64,000 nucleotides of DNA from Chondrocystis sp. NIES-4102 (GTDB lineage Bacteria; Cyanobacteriota; Cyanobacteriia; Cyanobacteriales; Xenococcaceae), in assembly GCA_002368355.1 (NCBI GenBank), contig AP018281.1, positions 186,001 through 250,000 on the forward strand. The letters run 5' to 3'. Each line of letters opens with the position of its first letter. Position 1 is the first letter of the stretch. Below the pieces are notes generated by a model, which made no database searches, was not told where the DNA came from, and was given only the letters and a program-made list of their open reading frames with translations. Made by a program: the position numbers and the translations under genes. This document shows, one piece after another, positions 10,785-21,728 of the stretch.

Positions 10785-12668
10785 ATGAGAAATCCAATAG
10801 AACAAAGATTTGATTACGTAAAAATCGGCATTGCCTCTCCTGAGCGAATTCGTCAATGGGGAGAAAGAACTTTACCTAATGGTCAGTTAGTGGGAGAAGT
10901 TACTAAACCTGAGACCATTAACTATCGTACCCTTAAGCCAGAAATGGATGGGTTATTCTGTGAGCGCATTTTTGGGCCTGCTAAAGACTGGGAATGTCAT
11001 TGCGGTAAATATAAGCGAGTACGTCATCGTGGTATCGTCTGTGAACGTTGCGGAGTAGAGGTTACAGAGTCACGAGTACGTCGGCATCGTATGGGTTACA
11101 TTAAATTAGCTGCTCCTGTAACTCATGTTTGGTATCTTAAGGGGATTCCTAGCTATTTAAGCATCTTGTTAGATATGCCTTTAAGAGATGTCGAGCAAGT
11201 AGTTTATTTTAATGCTTATGTAGTTTTAGATCCTGGTAATGCAGGTAATTTGTCAGCTAAACAACTATTAACTGAAGATCAGTGGATAGAAATTGAAGAT
11301 CAACTCTATAGTGAAGATTCAGAATTGATTGGAGTTGAAGTTGGCATTGGGGCTGAAGCAGTACAAAGGCTTTTAGAAGAGGTAAATTTAGAAGACGAAG
11401 CAGAGCAACTACGGGAACAAATTAATGATGCCAAGGGGCAAAAAAGAGCAAAATTAATTAAACGTTTGCGGGTAATAGATAACTTTGTTGCAACAGGTTC
11501 TCGACCTGAATGGATGGTACTTAATGCTATTCCTGTAATTCCGCCCGATTTACGCCCAATGGTGCAACTAGATGGTGGTCGTTTTGCTACTTCTGACTTA
11601 AACGATCTTTATCGTCGAGTGATTAATCGTAATAATCGTTTAGCCAGACTGCAAGAAATTTTAGCCCCAGAAATTATCGTGCGCAACGAGAAACGAATGT
11701 TACAAGAAGCAGTAGATGCTTTGATTGATAACGGTCGTCGGGGTCGAACAGTAGTTGGGGCAAATAATCGCCCTCTCAAATCCTTGTCGGATATTATTGA
11801 AGGAAAACAAGGACGTTTTCGTCAGAACTTATTAGGAAAACGGGTTGACTACTCAGGTCGTTCGGTAATTGTGGTTGGGCCAAAACTGAAAATCTATCAG
11901 TGTGGTTTACCTAGGGAAATGGCAATTGAATTATTTCAGCCGTTTGTGATCCATCGCTTAATTAATAGCGGTATGGTCAATAATATTAAGGCAGCTAAGA
12001 AATTAATTCAACGCAATGATTCTAGTGTGTATGAAGTTTTAAAAGAGGTAATTGCTGGACATCCTGTAATGCTCAATCGCGCCCCTACTTTACACCGTCT
12101 AGGTATTCAAGCCTTTGAGCCTATCTTAGTAGAAGGAAGAGCAATTCAACTTCATCCTTTAGTTTGTCCTGCATTTAATGCTGACTTTGATGGAGACCAA
12201 ATGGCGGTACACGTACCCCTTTCTTTGGAATCACAAGCGGAAGCTAGATTATTGATGCTTGCTTGTCATAATATTCTTTCTCCAGCTACAGGAAGACCAA
12301 TTGTTGCACCTTCTCAAGATATGGTTTTAGGTTGTTATTACTTAACTGCTGATAACCCTAAAGCAGTCAAAGGCAAAGGTAGACGCTTTGGTAATTTAGA
12401 TGATGCAATAAAAGCATACGAACAAGGTCAGGTAGATATTCATGCTCATGTTTGGCTACGTTATGACGGTGAGATAGTCACCGATGAACCAGATCTTGAG
12501 GTTATCGAATCAGAAACTTTGGCTGATGGCAGCAAAATTGAATATTATCGTCAGCGATTTGTTAAAAGGTCTTCTGAAGGTGAGCAAGTTGCCCAATATA
12601 TAGATACTACTATTGGTCGCATTATATATAACAAGACAGTCCAAGATGCTTTGACGACAACTGTATAA
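10785..12668 (+). CDS. rpoC1: DNA-directed RNA polymerase subunit gamma (RpoC1)
   Basis: This is the N-terminal half of beta-prime, encoded as a separate 627-residue protein, the split found in cyanobacteria and plastids. The N-terminal zinc ribbon [20 protein letters not shown] is complete. The bridge/clamp element [17 protein letters not shown] and the catalytic magnesium loop [12 protein letters not shown] are intact, so it should be active. It is placed between rpoB and rpoC2 as in other cyanobacteria. Confidence 0.98.
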   Translation: MRNPIEQRFDYVKIGIASPERIRQWGERTLPNGQLVGEVTKPETINYRTLKPEMDGLFCERIFGPAKDWECHCGKYKRVRHRGIVCERCGVEVTESRVRRHRMGYIKLAAPVTHVWYLKGIPSYLSILLDMPLRDVEQVVYFNAYVVLDPGNAGNLSAKQLLTEDQWIEIEDQLYSEDSELIGVEVGIGAEAVQRLLEEVNLEDEAEQLREQINDAKGQKRAKLIKRLRVIDNFVATGSRPEWMVLNAIPVIPPDLRPMVQLDGGRFATSDLNDLYRRVINRNNRLARLQEILAPEIIVRNEKRMLQEAVDALIDNGRRGRTVVGANNRPLKSLSDIIEGKQGRFRQNLLGKRVDYSGRSVIVVGPKLKIYQCGLPREMAIELFQPFVIHRLINSGMVNNIKAAKKLIQRNDSSVYEVLKEVIAGHPVMLNRAPTLHRLGIQAFEPILVEGRAIQLHPLVCPAFNADFDGDQMAVHVPLSLESQAEARLLMLACHNILSPATGRPIVAPSQDMVLGCYYLTADNPKAVKGKGRRFGNLDDAIKAYEQGQVDIHAHVWLRYDGEIVTDEPDLEVIESETLADGSKIEYYRQRFVKRSSEGEQVAQYIDTTIGRIIYNKTVQDALTTTV

Positions 12669-12723
12669 GCAAGATTAATCATCAATACTCAAAAGTATTA
12701 ATAGCTAGGAAAGATTAGTAAGA

Positions 12724-15700
12724 ATGAAATTTTATAACCACATTGTCGATAAAGGTCGTCTAAAAAAATTAATGACTTTGGCTTATACCGAATATGGATC
12801 GGCTCATAGTGCCACTATGGCAGATTCACTGAAGGAATTAGGCTTTCGTTATGCCACAGTAGCAGGGGTTTCGATTAGTGTCGATGACCTCAAAGTGCCA
12901 CCAATTAAAGCCGAAATGCTAGAAGCAGCAGAAGCGGAGATTAGAGAAACAGAGCAACGCTATGCTAGAGGCGAAATCACCGAGGTAGAACGTTTCCAGA
13001 AGGTAATTGATACTTGGAATAGCACTTCAGAAAATCTTAAAGATGAGGTGGTAACTAATTTCCGTGCAACTGATCCGCTAAATTCCGTATATATGATGGC
13101 CTTTAGTGGAGCTAGGGGGAATTTATCGCAGGTACGTCAATTAGTGGGAATGAGGGGGTTGATGGCAGATCCTCAAGGAGAAATTATTGACTTACCGATT
13201 AAAACTAACTTCCGTGAAGGATTAACTGTTACAGAATATATTATTTCTTCTTATGGAGCGCGTAAAGGTTTAGTAGATACTGCTTTAAGGACGGCGGACT
13301 CTGGTTATTTGACCCGTCGTTTAGTGGATGTTTCCCAAGATGTAATTGTCAGAGAAGTAGACTGTGGAACTCAACGGGGTATTCATCTACAAGCAATGAA
13401 AGATGGCGATCGCACTTTGATTCAGTTGTCGGATCGTCTCTTAGGTAGGGTATTAGCTGAAGATGTTAAAGATCCAAAAACAGGCGAGGTAATTGCTAAA
13501 CGTAATCAAGATATGGATCGCGAATTAGCTAAAGAATTAGGCGATCGCGTGGAAGATGTTTTAGTACGCTCTCCTCTTACCTGTGAAGCTGCTCGCTCCG
13601 TTTGCCAAAAATGCTACGGTTGGAGTTTAGCCCACGGACACATGGTAGACATGGGTGAAGCTGTGGGAATCATCGCTGCTCAATCTATTGGTGAACCTGG
13701 TACACAGTTAACCATGCGTACATTCCATACTGGTGGTGTATTCACTGGGGAAGTTGCTCGTCAAATACGTGCAAAAGTAGATGGTAAAGTTAAATTTGGG
13801 CCAGGCTTAACCACTCGTCCAATTCGTACTCGTCACGGGGATGAAAGAAATCAGGTAGAGACTGTTGGTGATATTCAGCTAATTCCCAACAAAGGTAAAA
13901 CCATCAATAATGCTTTAACTGCTGGTTCTTTAATTTATGTCCAAGATGGGCAAGAAGTTAAAAAAGATCAGTTATTAGTGGAAGTTGCCAAAGTTAAGGT
14001 ACAAAAATCAACTGAAAAAGCAGCTAAAGACGTTGCTTCTGATTTAGCAGGAGAAGTAGTTTTTGCCGATTTAGTACCAGAGGACAAAAAAGATCGTCAA
14101 GGTAACACTACTCGTATTGCTCAAAAACCAGGACTACTGTGGATTTTATCGGGAGAAGTATATAATTTACTTCCAGGAGCCGAAGCGTTAGTTAAAAATG
14201 GCGATAAGATCAAACCAGGAGACGTTTTAGCTCAAACCAGACTCACTGCTGCTAATGGTGGGGTAGTTAGGATGATTCCTAATAGTCGGGAAATTGAGAT
14301 CGTCACCGCTTCTGTCTCGTTAGATCAAGCGAAGGTCAAAATTGAAAGTGATGGTGGTCGTGAACAATACATTATTTACACGGCTGATGAGCGTAAATTC
14401 TTACTAAGAGCCACCCCAGGTACTAAAGTACAAAACAATCAAATTGTCGCTGAATTAATTGACGATCGCTATAAAACTGAAACAGGTGGGATTATCAAAT
14501 ATGGTGGAATTGCCATTGGTAAAGGTAATCGCAAACAAGGTTATGAAGTAGAAAAAGGTGGTACTCTTCTGTGGATACCTGAAGAAAGCCATGAAGTCAA
14601 TAAAGACATTTCTCTTCTAATTGTTGAAGATGGCGAATATGTCGAAGCTGGTACAGAAGTTGTCAAAGATGTATTCTGTCAATCATCAGGTATAGTCGAA
14701 GTCGTCCAGAAAAATGATATTCTACGCGAAATTATTATCAAACCAGGAGAAATACATCAGTTAGATGATACCAAGAGTGAATGGCACGAACAGATAATTC
14801 AACCTGGCACAGAGGTATTTCCTGGAGTTATCGTAGAAGAGCTTAGATATGGAGAAGTAGTAGAAACAACTGAAGGCCCTGCGCTCATTTTACGACCTGT
14901 TAAGGAATTTGAAGTAGCAGATGAACCTTCTATTCCTTCCCAAGCATCAATTAATCAAGATGATGGTCGTCAAATTGAACTACGTTCTGTACAAAGAATC
15001 TTTTATCGCGATGGTGAAAGGGTAAAATCTGTTAACAGCTTATCTCTACTTAGTACTCAGTTGGTACTAGAGATTGCTACTACAGAAGAAAACGATGTTA
15101 TTGCTAATTTAAGTGCAGATATCGAATTACAACCAGAGGAGGATGATCCTACTACTCAAAGACTACAGATGGTTATTTTAGAATCTTTAGTTTTAAGAAG
15201 AGATACTGATGTAGATCCTCATAGTGGAGAAATTCAAACTCGGGTTTTAGTTGAAGATGGTCAAGAAATTGCCAAAGGTGCTACGATCGCCCGTACTGAA
15301 ATTCAGTGTAAGTCAACAGGAGAAGTTCAGGGTATTCGAGAGGGTTCAGAAGCTATTCGTCGGATTCTTGTGGTGCGAGATAGTGATTTGATCACCCATA
15401 AGCTAGATATCCCCAAGGCTAAATGTATCTATAAGCCAGGTGATTTATTAGTCTCTGGGACTGAACTTGCCAAAGGAGTTCATTTAGAACAATCAGGACA
15501 GGTTGTTAAAGTAACTGAGGATGGAGACAAAACTACCGTAGTGTTCCGTCATACTCGTCCTTATCGTGTATCTCAAGGGGCGATATTACATATTGATCAT
15601 GGTGATTTGGTTCAGCGTGGTGATAATTTGGTGCTATTGGTCTTTGAACGTTCTAAAACTGGTGACATTATTCAAGGTCTACCTCGAATTGAGGAATTAT

Positions 15701-16671
15701 TAGAAGCTCGCAAACCTAAAGAATCATCTGTCCTCAGTCGTAGTTCAGGTGTGTGTCAGGTGGTTTATGAGGAAAACGAAACCGTAGATATCAAAATCAT
15801 TGAACAGGATGGAGTCATTAGTGATTATCCAATTAAGCCTGGACAAAATGCTATTGTCAGTGATGGACAGGTTGTAGAGGCTGGAGAACCCTTAACTGAT
15901 GGCCCTGCTAATCCCCATGAGATTTTAGAGACATACTTTAATTACCATTTACCTGAAAAAGGTTGTTATCAAGCCTCTCTAATTGGTCTACAACAAGCAC
16001 AACTATTTTTAGTGCGTCAGGTACAGTCTGTGTATCAGAGTCAAGGAATTGATATCTCGGATAAACATATCGAGGTAATTGTTAGACAGATGACCAATAA
16101 GGTTAGGATAGATGACGGTGGCGATACAATTATTCTTCCTGGGGAATTGCTTGAGTTACGTCAAATTGAGCAAGTAAACGAAGCGATGTCTATTACTGGT
16201 GGCGCACCTGCTCAGTATACACCAGTGTTATTAGGTATTACTAAAGCATCCCTTAATACTGATAGCTTTATATCAGCAGCTTCATTCCAAGAAACCACTA
16301 GAGTTTTAACCGAAGCAGCAATTGAAGGTAAATCAGATTGGTTAAGAGGCTTGAAAGAAAACGTCATTATTGGTCGTCTCATTCCTGCGGGAACTGGCTT
16401 TAATGCCCATGATGAACCTGCATCATCTCGCAATGATCTTGATTCTTCCTATCGCAGTAATGGGTTGTATGGATATGGGGATGATTTTGACTCTTACCGT
16501 TTGGACGAGGAATTAACAGCAGGAATAGAAACCATGCCCCTTCGTTCCTATAAAAACCTAAGTGATGATGAAAATGTCATTCTCGATGATCATACAGCTA
16601 GAGCCTATACTGGTTTAGATGATTCCGAGTTTGATATGGATATGGATATGGATTACGGGGAGGAAGAGTAG
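12724..16671 (+). CDS. rpoC2: DNA-directed RNA polymerase subunit beta-prime (RpoC2)
   Basis: This is the C-terminal half of beta-prime, 1315 residues. Trigger-loop and bridge-helix segments are visible early ([36 protein letters not shown]), together with the second zinc site (SVCQKCYGW with an upstream Cys). The long middle portion, about residues 345-1000, is the large insertion of repeated sandwich-barrel-hybrid motifs typical of cyanobacterial RpoC2. The C-terminus returns to conserved core ([25 protein letters not shown]) and ends in an acidic tail with a DMDMDMD run. A hairpin terminator follows about 50 nt downstream. Confidence 0.98.
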   Translation: MKFYNHIVDKGRLKKLMTLAYTEYGSAHSATMADSLKELGFRYATVAGVSISVDDLKVPPIKAEMLEAAEAEIRETEQRYARGEITEVERFQKVIDTWNSTSENLKDEVVTNFRATDPLNSVYMMAFSGARGNLSQVRQLVGMRGLMADPQGEIIDLPIKTNFREGLTVTEYIISSYGARKGLVDTALRTADSGYLTRRLVDVSQDVIVREVDCGTQRGIHLQAMKDGDRTLIQLSDRLLGRVLAEDVKDPKTGEVIAKRNQDMDRELAKELGDRVEDVLVRSPLTCEAARSVCQKCYGWSLAHGHMVDMGEAVGIIAAQSIGEPGTQLTMRTFHTGGVFTGEVARQIRAKVDGKVKFGPGLTTRPIRTRHGDERNQVETVGDIQLIPNKGKTINNALTAGSLIYVQDGQEVKKDQLLVEVAKVKVQKSTEKAAKDVASDLAGEVVFADLVPEDKKDRQGNTTRIAQKPGLLWILSGEVYNLLPGAEALVKNGDKIKPGDVLAQTRLTAANGGVVRMIPNSREIEIVTASVSLDQAKVKIESDGGREQYIIYTADERKFLLRATPGTKVQNNQIVAELIDDRYKTETGGIIKYGGIAIGKGNRKQGYEVEKGGTLLWIPEESHEVNKDISLLIVEDGEYVEAGTEVVKDVFCQSSGIVEVVQKNDILREIIIKPGEIHQLDDTKSEWHEQIIQPGTEVFPGVIVEELRYGEVVETTEGPALILRPVKEFEVADEPSIPSQASINQDDGRQIELRSVQRIFYRDGERVKSVNSLSLLSTQLVLEIATTEENDVIANLSADIELQPEEDDPTTQRLQMVILESLVLRRDTDVDPHSGEIQTRVLVEDGQEIAKGATIARTEIQCKSTGEVQGIREGSEAIRRILVVRDSDLITHKLDIPKAKCIYKPGDLLVSGTELAKGVHLEQSGQVVKVTEDGDKTTVVFRHTRPYRVSQGAILHIDHGDLVQRGDNLVLLVFERSKTGDIIQGLPRIEELLEARKPKESSVLSRSSGVCQVVYEENETVDIKIIEQDGVISDYPIKPGQNAIVSDGQVVEAGEPLTDGPANPHEILETYFNYHLPEKGCYQASLIGLQQAQLFLVRQVQSVYQSQGIDISDKHIEVIVRQMTNKVRIDDGGDTIILPGELLELRQIEQVNEAMSITGGAPAQYTPVLLGITKASLNTDSFISAASFQETTRVLTEAAIEGKSDWLRGLKENVIIGRLIPAGTGFNAHDEPASSRNDLDSSYRSNGLYGYGDDFDSYRLDEELTAGIETMPLRSYKNLSDDENVILDDHTARAYTGLDDSEFDMDMDMDYGEEE

Positions 16672-16722
16672 TATATATTCCCTTTTGTTGCAAGAGGGTT
16701 AGTTAACTAGGTTAAGACTACA

Positions 16723-16777
16723 AGCGGTGCAATGATTAAATAAGAGAAATCTTAAAATATCACAGCATCGCTTTTTT
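16723..16777 (+). terminator. Putative intrinsic terminator after rpoC2
   Basis: AGCGGTGC (16723-16730) pairs with GCATCGCT (16765-16772) over 8 bp with one G-U, followed by a run of six T. The loop holds a nested TAAGA-GAAA-TCTTA hairpin with a GNRA tetraloop. It is 51 nt past the rpoC2 stop and would end the rpsT-rpoC2 transcript. Confidence 0.6.
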
Positions 16778-16855
16778 ACGTCGGCTCTATTTACAATGAA
16801 CATTAGTTGTTGCGAATTACTTGATTTCTTGTTGTTAAGATAATTTTGAAAATAT

Positions 16856-17194
16856 ATGAATACAATAGATAATCATTCCAGTCAATCACTAGTAGATGAC
16901 CAGAAATTAGAACTTGCTGCCCATGTTCATGATGAAGAATCTTTAAGACAAATAATTAATCGTTTATCTCGGATTGAAGGTCATATTCGCGGTATAAAAA
17001 CTATGGTGAGAGAAAATCGCCCTTGTCCAGAAGTTCTTAATCAAATTGCAGCCGTTAAAGGGGCAATATCTAGTGTATCTAAGATAATCTTAGAAGAGCA
17101 TTTAGAGGAGTGTATAGTTCGTGCTGCTAATCAAGGCAATTTAGAAACAGAAATTAAAGAGTTGAAAAACACTTTAAAACGTTTTTTAGCCTAA
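16856..17194 (+). CDS. CsoR/RcnR-family metal-sensing repressor, InrS-like
   Basis: This 112-residue all-helical DNA-binding repressor belongs to the DUF156 family. The ligand candidates Cys57, His82 and Cys86, with His25 before them, have exactly the spacing of the nickel ligands reported for cyanobacterial InrS (His21, Cys53, His78, Cys82), shifted by four residues. The core RLSRIEGHIRGIKTMV and VKGAISSVSKIILEEHLEEC is well preserved. InrS-type proteins repress a nickel exporter and release DNA on Ni(II). No exporter gene is adjacent here, so it must act at a distance or sense another metal (copper or cobalt are alternatives in this family). Confidence 0.85.
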   Translation: MNTIDNHSSQSLVDDQKLELAAHVHDEESLRQIINRLSRIEGHIRGIKTMVRENRPCPEVLNQIAAVKGAISSVSKIILEEHLEECIVRAANQGNLETEIKELKNTLKRFLA

Positions 17195-17246
17195 ACTGGT
17201 GATCTGATTGAGAATAGGCTGTTATTCAATCGCCTGATGAGGTTAT

Positions 17247-18914
17247 ATGATATATAAAACTAAGATAGTCAAAGTTTGTTTATCCAGTTTTTCGCTCGGC
17301 ATCTTTAGTTTATTTATTAATGTTGTAGTTTTAAATATTCAGATTCGTGCTATTGCTCAAGACTCGGCATCTTCACCAGATAGAGATAAAGCAGTAAATA
17401 CAGTTAAAACTACTATAGAACCAGCAATATTATCAGAAATTAATCGAGTTAGAACTAATCCTCAAGGTTATGCTCAATGGTTGGAAGAACAACGTCGTTA
17501 TTATGATGGTATTTGGCTAAAATTACCTGGAGAAAAGCCAATTAGAACTAATAAGGGATTAAAAGCCTTGGAAGAAGCGATCGCCATTTTGAAAACGCAA
17601 GATCCCTTACCCCCTTTAGATATTTCTACACAAACTGCTGCAACAGCTAATAGTAAACTAGAAAATTTTGCTACTGCTAATAATATTCAAAATATTAGTT
17701 ATGGTAGAGTTACCCCTCAAGGAATAGTTATGAGTTTAGTGGTTGATGACTTATTCCCCGATCGCCGTCGTCGTCATAGTCTTTTAAGTTCTACTGCTGC
17801 TAATACTGGTGTGGTTTGTAAACCAGATCCTAGATACGCTAAAGTTTGCGCGATCGCTTATTCTGATTCTGATACTTCTAATGATGTTGCTCAAGCCCCT
17901 TCTACCACTTCTACACCTGAAACTACAGACACTCAAGCAACTTCTACACCTGAAACTACAGACACTCAACCATCTTCTACACCCCAAACTACAGACACTC
18001 AAGCAACTTCTACACCTGAAACTACAGACACTCAAGCAACTTCTACAACTTCTACACCCGAAACTAGTACTAATGAACCTGTAAGCGATGCTTTACCTCA
18101 GCCTCCGCAACCACAAAATCCTCCAAGTAATTCTGATACTACAGCATCAACATCGCCAAAAGAAGAGTCAGTAGCAATGGATGATCAAGCTTTAGAAGTT
18201 GCTCAAGCTGATAATAATAGTGAAATAAACGAACCTGAACCCGAAACTACCGAACCTGAACCCGAAATTACTGAACCAGAAATAAGCGAACCCGAAATAA
18301 GCGAACCTGAAATAAGCGAACCTGAAATAAGCGAACCAGAAATAAGCGAACCTGAAATAAACGAACCCGAAATAAACGAACCTGAAATAAGCGAACCTGA
18401 AATAAGCGAACCCGAAATAAGCGAACCCGAAATAAACGAACCTGAAATAAGCGAACCCGAAATAAACGAACCTGAAATAAGCGAACCCGAAATAAACGAA
18501 CCTGAAGCAACATCAAAAGACGAAAATGTAGCAGTGTTTGAAGCAGAAGAAAATTCCGAGTCAGAAGTGGCTATTAATTCTACAAATTCGGGGTTATTAG
18601 AATATATAGAAAGAGGAATACTAGAAACAGGCGATCGCACAATAGCTGAAGATGGTAGTTTGTACGATTCTTATCCTCTCGAAGGTAAAGCGGGTGATTC
18701 TTTTGTAATTTATCTTGAAAGCGAGGAATTTGATCCTTTTGTAGCCTTAATAGATAGCAAAGGTAATATTGTTGAGCAAAACGATGATATCGATGACGAT
18801 GATAGTAACTCTCGCATTGAGGTAACTATTCCCGAAGATGGCGTTTATAACGTGATTGTTAATGCTTATGATCAAGGTGGCAAAGGTAATTATATTTTAA
18901 CTGTCCGCCGTTAG
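17247..18914 (+). CDS. Secreted CAP/SCP-like protein with low-complexity repeats and C-terminal PPC-like domain
   Basis: The 555-residue protein begins with a hydrophobic segment (about 10-35) consistent with a signal peptide or anchor. Residues about 58-205 resemble a CAP/SCP domain ([20 protein letters not shown], then the [15 protein letters not shown] end), although the usual active-site His/Glu pattern is hard to see. Next come four 11-residue units of the type [11 protein letters not shown] (nt 17907-18038), then 15 consecutive [10 protein letters not shown] units (nt 18273-18497). The last roughly 90 residues ([20 protein letters not shown] to [20 protein letters not shown]) fit a pre-peptidase C-terminal-like beta domain used for secreted or surface proteins. 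The role is unknown; an extracellular or cell-wall function is inferred. Confidence 0.75.
   Translation: MIYKTKIVKVCLSSFSLGIFSLFINVVVLNIQIRAIAQDSASSPDRDKAVNTVKTTIEPAILSEINRVRTNPQGYAQWLEEQRRYYDGIWLKLPGEKPIRTNKGLKALEEAIAILKTQDPLPPLDISTQTAATANSKLENFATANNIQNISYGRVTPQGIVMSLVVDDLFPDRRRRHSLLSSTAANTGVVCKPDPRYAKVCAIAYSDSDTSNDVAQAPSTTSTPETTDTQATSTPETTDTQPSSTPQTTDTQATSTPETTDTQATSTTSTPETSTNEPVSDALPQPPQPQNPPSNSDTTASTSPKEESVAMDDQALEVAQADNNSEINEPEPETTEPEPEITEPEISEPEISEPEISEPEISEPEISEPEINEPEINEPEISEPEISEPEISEPEINEPEISEPEINEPEISEPEINEPEATSKDENVAVFEAEENSESEVAINSTNSGLLEYIERGILETGDRTIAEDGSLYDSYPLEGKAGDSFVIYLESEEFDPFVALIDSKGNIVEQNDDIDDDDSNSRIEVTIPEDGVYNVIVNAYDQGGKGNYILTVRR
17907..18038 (+). repeat. Four 33-nt in-frame tandem repeats (Thr/Pro-rich)
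   Basis: Four head-to-tail 33-nt units encode variants of [11 protein letters not shown] and are nearly identical at the DNA level. A degenerate fifth unit follows to about 18065. They form a Thr/Ser/Pro-rich linker in the CAP-like protein. Confidence 0.9.
18273..18497 (+). repeat. Fifteen 15-nt in-frame tandem repeats ([10 protein letters not shown])
   Basis: Fifteen units of 15 nt encode EPEI followed by Ser or Asn (Ser, Ser, Ser, Ser, Ser, Asn, Asn, Ser, Ser, Ser, Asn, Ser, Asn, Ser, Asn). Codon choice alternates between CCT, CCC and CCA for proline, so there has been substitution since duplication. The acidic repeat precedes the C-terminal domain. Confidence 0.92.
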
Positions 18915-18958
18915 TTAGTTATCAGCCAAAAGCTAAATATCGACTTTATTGTTAGAGA

Positions 18959-19717
18959 TCAATTACCCATACCAGTTAATAAACACAAAATAAAAACCTC
19001 ACTCCATTCAACCACTGCGCCGTAGGTATCTCCTGTGTGTCCTCCTAAGTGCTTATAAAACCAGTATCCTGTCGCAATAGCGATCGCCATACTACCAATA
19101 ACGATTATACTAATTTGCCACCAGGGTAGATATTCAATAGTGAACCATAAACTATCAAAAGCTAGCAAAAATAAAAACCCTAATAATATATCTTGAGGTA
19201 AACGTAAATTAGCTTGATGAAATGCACCCTTACCCGAAGAGCGAAGATAAGGATAAAAAGCGATCGCAACTACTTGTCCCCATCTTGCCCAACTTGCCGT
19301 ATGTAACAACACTAACCACAAAGGTAACGACATTTCACTTAGAGATACAGTCTTTAATAAAATAATAATTACAGCAGCGATCGCCCCAAATGCTCCTGTG
19401 ACACTATCTTTCATTACTATTAAACGACGAGCAGGATCTGTTACTGATAATCCATCTGCACTATCCATCGCCCCATCTAAATGCAAGCCCCCTGTTATTA
19501 CTACCCAAGTCGCTACAATTAAGGCACTGATAGTTAAGGGTGGTAAATTAAAAAACTCTAAAATTATTTTGCCTAAAAATAATAATATCCCAATCAGTAA
19601 ACCTACTATCGGACACCAACGCGCAATTCTTGTCCAATTATTAGTCCACTGAGTAGGTAGAGGAATTATTGTATAAAATATTACAGAGCTTAAAAAAGAA
19701 GTTATTAATTCAATCAT
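18959..19717 (-). CDS. cobS: Adenosylcobinamide-GDP ribazoletransferase (cobalamin synthase)
   Basis: This multispanning membrane enzyme of 252 residues joins alpha-ribazole to adenosylcobinamide-GDP, the last steps of (pseudo)cobalamin synthesis. The signature GGLHLDGAMDSADGL is at residues 76-90, preceded by RWCPIVGLLIG. Hydrophobic helices run along the whole length. No other cob gene and no recognisable cobalamin riboswitch were seen nearby. It converges with the CAP-like gene across 44 nt. Confidence 0.93.
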   Translation of the reverse strand: MIELITSFLSSVIFYTIIPLPTQWTNNWTRIARWCPIVGLLIGILLFLGKIILEFFNLPPLTISALIVATWVVITGGLHLDGAMDSADGLSVTDPARRLIVMKDSVTGAFGAIAAVIIILLKTVSLSEMSLPLWLVLLHTASWARWGQVVAIAFYPYLRSSGKGAFHQANLRLPQDILLGFLFLLAFDSLWFTIEYLPWWQISIIVIGSMAIAIATGYWFYKHLGGHTGDTYGAVVEWSEVFILCLLTGMGN

Positions 19718-19899
19718 TCATAATTACAGGTAATAAATAAGCATGGTTGAAGTAGATAAAGACTAAATTAAAAATTCATTAAATACTGGGGAAATCTTGG
19801 GCTAATATTGTTTCATAGGCTACTTTATTCATATGGCATATTTCCCACAACTAAATATAGACCTCACCTAAGTAATTTGATAATCCCAATATACTTCTT

Positions 19900-20343
19900 A
19901 TGAGTCAACATCACGGCACGCAATCTTTTCCCGCTCCCTGTATCGTCGATGAAGGAATAGTAATTAACCAAGATGATATTAAACGTTTACTAGTTGATTT
20001 GTGTTACGTACATTATATTTATACTGTCGAGGGACAAGTTAACAGTAAGGGTCGAGGATTAATTCAAGAAATATTTTCAGATTCCCATCAGGCTACGCTA
20101 GTGGCTAATGGTAAAATTTATATTAATATAAAAAGTTTTGATTATTTACAGTTAAGTAGATCTGCTGATGAATTGGCTCATTTTGATCTTATTCAAGATA
20201 ATTGTCAATTAAGGTTAATTCCTGTTGCACCTATGCCTAAAGCTAGAATTACTAGAGACCTTGATGATGAGACAATTGAGGCTATGGTAACAGAAGCTTT
20301 AGCTGCTCGGTTAGATGTACAGTTTGATGACGATGAGTTTTAA
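19900..20343 (+). CDS. Conserved hypothetical protein (147 aa)
   Basis: I do not recognise a characterised family. The protein is soluble, acidic at its C-terminus (ends DVQFDDDEF), and has no signal peptide or membrane segment. It begins with PAPCIVDEGIVINQDDIKRLL and has a central beta-rich part (GKIYINIKSFDYLQLSR). It lies 42 nt before tgt in the same direction and may be cotranscribed with it. Coding is supported by the long open frame and a codon pattern like that of its neighbours. Confidence 0.75.
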   Translation: MSQHHGTQSFPAPCIVDEGIVINQDDIKRLLVDLCYVHYIYTVEGQVNSKGRGLIQEIFSDSHQATLVANGKIYINIKSFDYLQLSRSADELAHFDLIQDNCQLRLIPVAPMPKARITRDLDDETIEAMVTEALAARLDVQFDDDEF

Positions 20344-20385
20344 TATAGCTATTTGCTCGTAGCTTTTCACTTAGGATAATAAATA

Positions 20386-21498
20386 GTGGGATTTTCATTT
20401 GAATGTCAGGCAGTCTGCAACCATACCCAAGCTAGGGCAGGGATTTTTAATACTCCTCACGGTATTGTAGAAACACCTCGATTTATGCCTGTTGGCACTC
20501 TGGCAACTGTTAAAGGAATTATTCCTCAGCAGCTTGAGGTAGCTAAAGCGCAAATGATTCTGGCGAATACCTATCATCTTCACTTACAACCAGGAGAAGA
20601 TATTGTTAGGGAGGCTGGAGGTTTACATAGTTTTATGGCTTGGAAGCAGCCTATCTTAACAGATTCAGGAGGTTTCCAGGTTTTTAGTCTTAGTAAACTG
20701 CGCAAAATTACAGAAACAGGAGTTACTTTTAAGTCTCCTCGTGACGGTAGCATTATTGAAATTACGCCAGAGCGATCAATTCAAATTCAAAACGCCTTGG
20801 GTGCTGATGTGATTATGGCATTTGATGAATGTCCCCCTGCAGACGCTACAAAAGAGCAAATACAAGCAGCTACAGATAGAAGTTATCGTTGGTTACAACG
20901 TTGTATTGAAGCTCATCAAAACCCCCAAAAACAAGCTTTGTTTGGTATTGTACAGGGAGGAATACACCTTGATCTAAGGACTCGTGCAGTAGAACAATTA
21001 GTAGAATTAAACTTACCTGGTTATGCTATCGGTGGAGTTAGTGTAGGAGAAAGCCCTGAATTAATTAACGCAACTGTTAAACATACTGCGCCTTTATTAC
21101 CCGTTAATAAACCTCGCTACTTAATGGGAGTTGGGACTTATCGAGAAATGGCACAAGCGATCGCCCACGGTATAGATTTATTTGATTGTGTAATTCCTAC
21201 TCGTTTGGGTCGTCATGGTACAGCTTTGGTACAAGGTCATAGGATTAATATCAAGAATGCTCAGTATAAACGAGACTATCAACCTCTAGATCCGACTTGT
21301 TCATGTTATGCCTGCCAGAATTTTAGTCGTGCTTATCTTAATCATATGGTGCGATCGCGTGAAATGTTGGGTTATATAATGTTATCTCTTCATAACATTA
21401 CCGAATTAATTCGTTTTACACAGCAGATTCGTCAGGCAATTTTTAATAATACTTTTGCTCAGGAATTCTCCATGTGGCTGATGGATGCTTCTTTTTAA
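20386..21498 (+). CDS. tgt: tRNA-guanine transglycosylase (queuine tRNA-ribosyltransferase)
   Basis: Tgt swaps guanine-34 for the queuosine precursor preQ1 in tRNAs with GUN anticodons. The catalytic Asp93 is in [12 protein letters not shown], and the nucleophile region is [17 protein letters not shown]. The zinc site is complete: Cys305, Cys307, Cys310 and His336 (CSCYAC ... SLHN). The 370-residue length is standard. The start is taken as GTG at 20386, which gives the conserved N-terminus ([18 protein letters not shown]). psbK, which often follows tgt in cyanobacteria, was not found downstream. Confidence 0.95.
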   Translation: MGFSFECQAVCNHTQARAGIFNTPHGIVETPRFMPVGTLATVKGIIPQQLEVAKAQMILANTYHLHLQPGEDIVREAGGLHSFMAWKQPILTDSGGFQVFSLSKLRKITETGVTFKSPRDGSIIEITPERSIQIQNALGADVIMAFDECPPADATKEQIQAATDRSYRWLQRCIEAHQNPQKQALFGIVQGGIHLDLRTRAVEQLVELNLPGYAIGGVSVGESPELINATVKHTAPLLPVNKPRYLMGVGTYREMAQAIAHGIDLFDCVIPTRLGRHGTALVQGHRINIKNAQYKRDYQPLDPTCSCYACQNFSRAYLNHMVRSREMLGYIMLSLHNITELIRFTQQIRQAIFNNTFAQEFSMWLMDASF

Positions 21499-21728
21499 GA
21501 GCTTTATTTGATTTAAGGTTTTCTTGAAATTATGAGAATTTCGGACTGTAATATTTATATTTCTTGATTTTTAAGCAGTCTCTCAGTGATTATACTTAGT
21601 GAAACATTCGTTAACAAACAGTATTATTTCGGCAATATTACTTAATATTTCGATTTAAAAGTTTTGCTTACACCACAGCAAGAGTATTTAAGCATACTCA
21701 AGTCTAAATAAACTAGGAATTAATCATC

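Noticed and set aside
7389-16671. Split beta-prime as a frameshift or pseudogene
   Set aside because: The rpoC1/rpoC2 split is the normal cyanobacterial arrangement and both proteins have complete ends.
18273-18497. Possible CRISPR or minisatellite of regulatory type
   Set aside because: The 15-nt units are in frame with a coding region and have no spacers.
18203-18640. Long minus-strand open frames opposite the CAP-like gene, with repeated Ser/Gly/Phe/Leu units
   Set aside because: They are mirror images of the EPEIS repeat on the plus strand; the repeat keeps several frames open by chance.
18959-19899. Cobalamin riboswitch upstream of cobS
   Set aside because: No B12-box-like or extended paired leader was recognisable in the 180-nt upstream region.
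21499-21728. psbK gene after tgt, as in many cyanobacteria
   Set aside because: No frame encoding a PsbK-like hydrophobic peptide is present.
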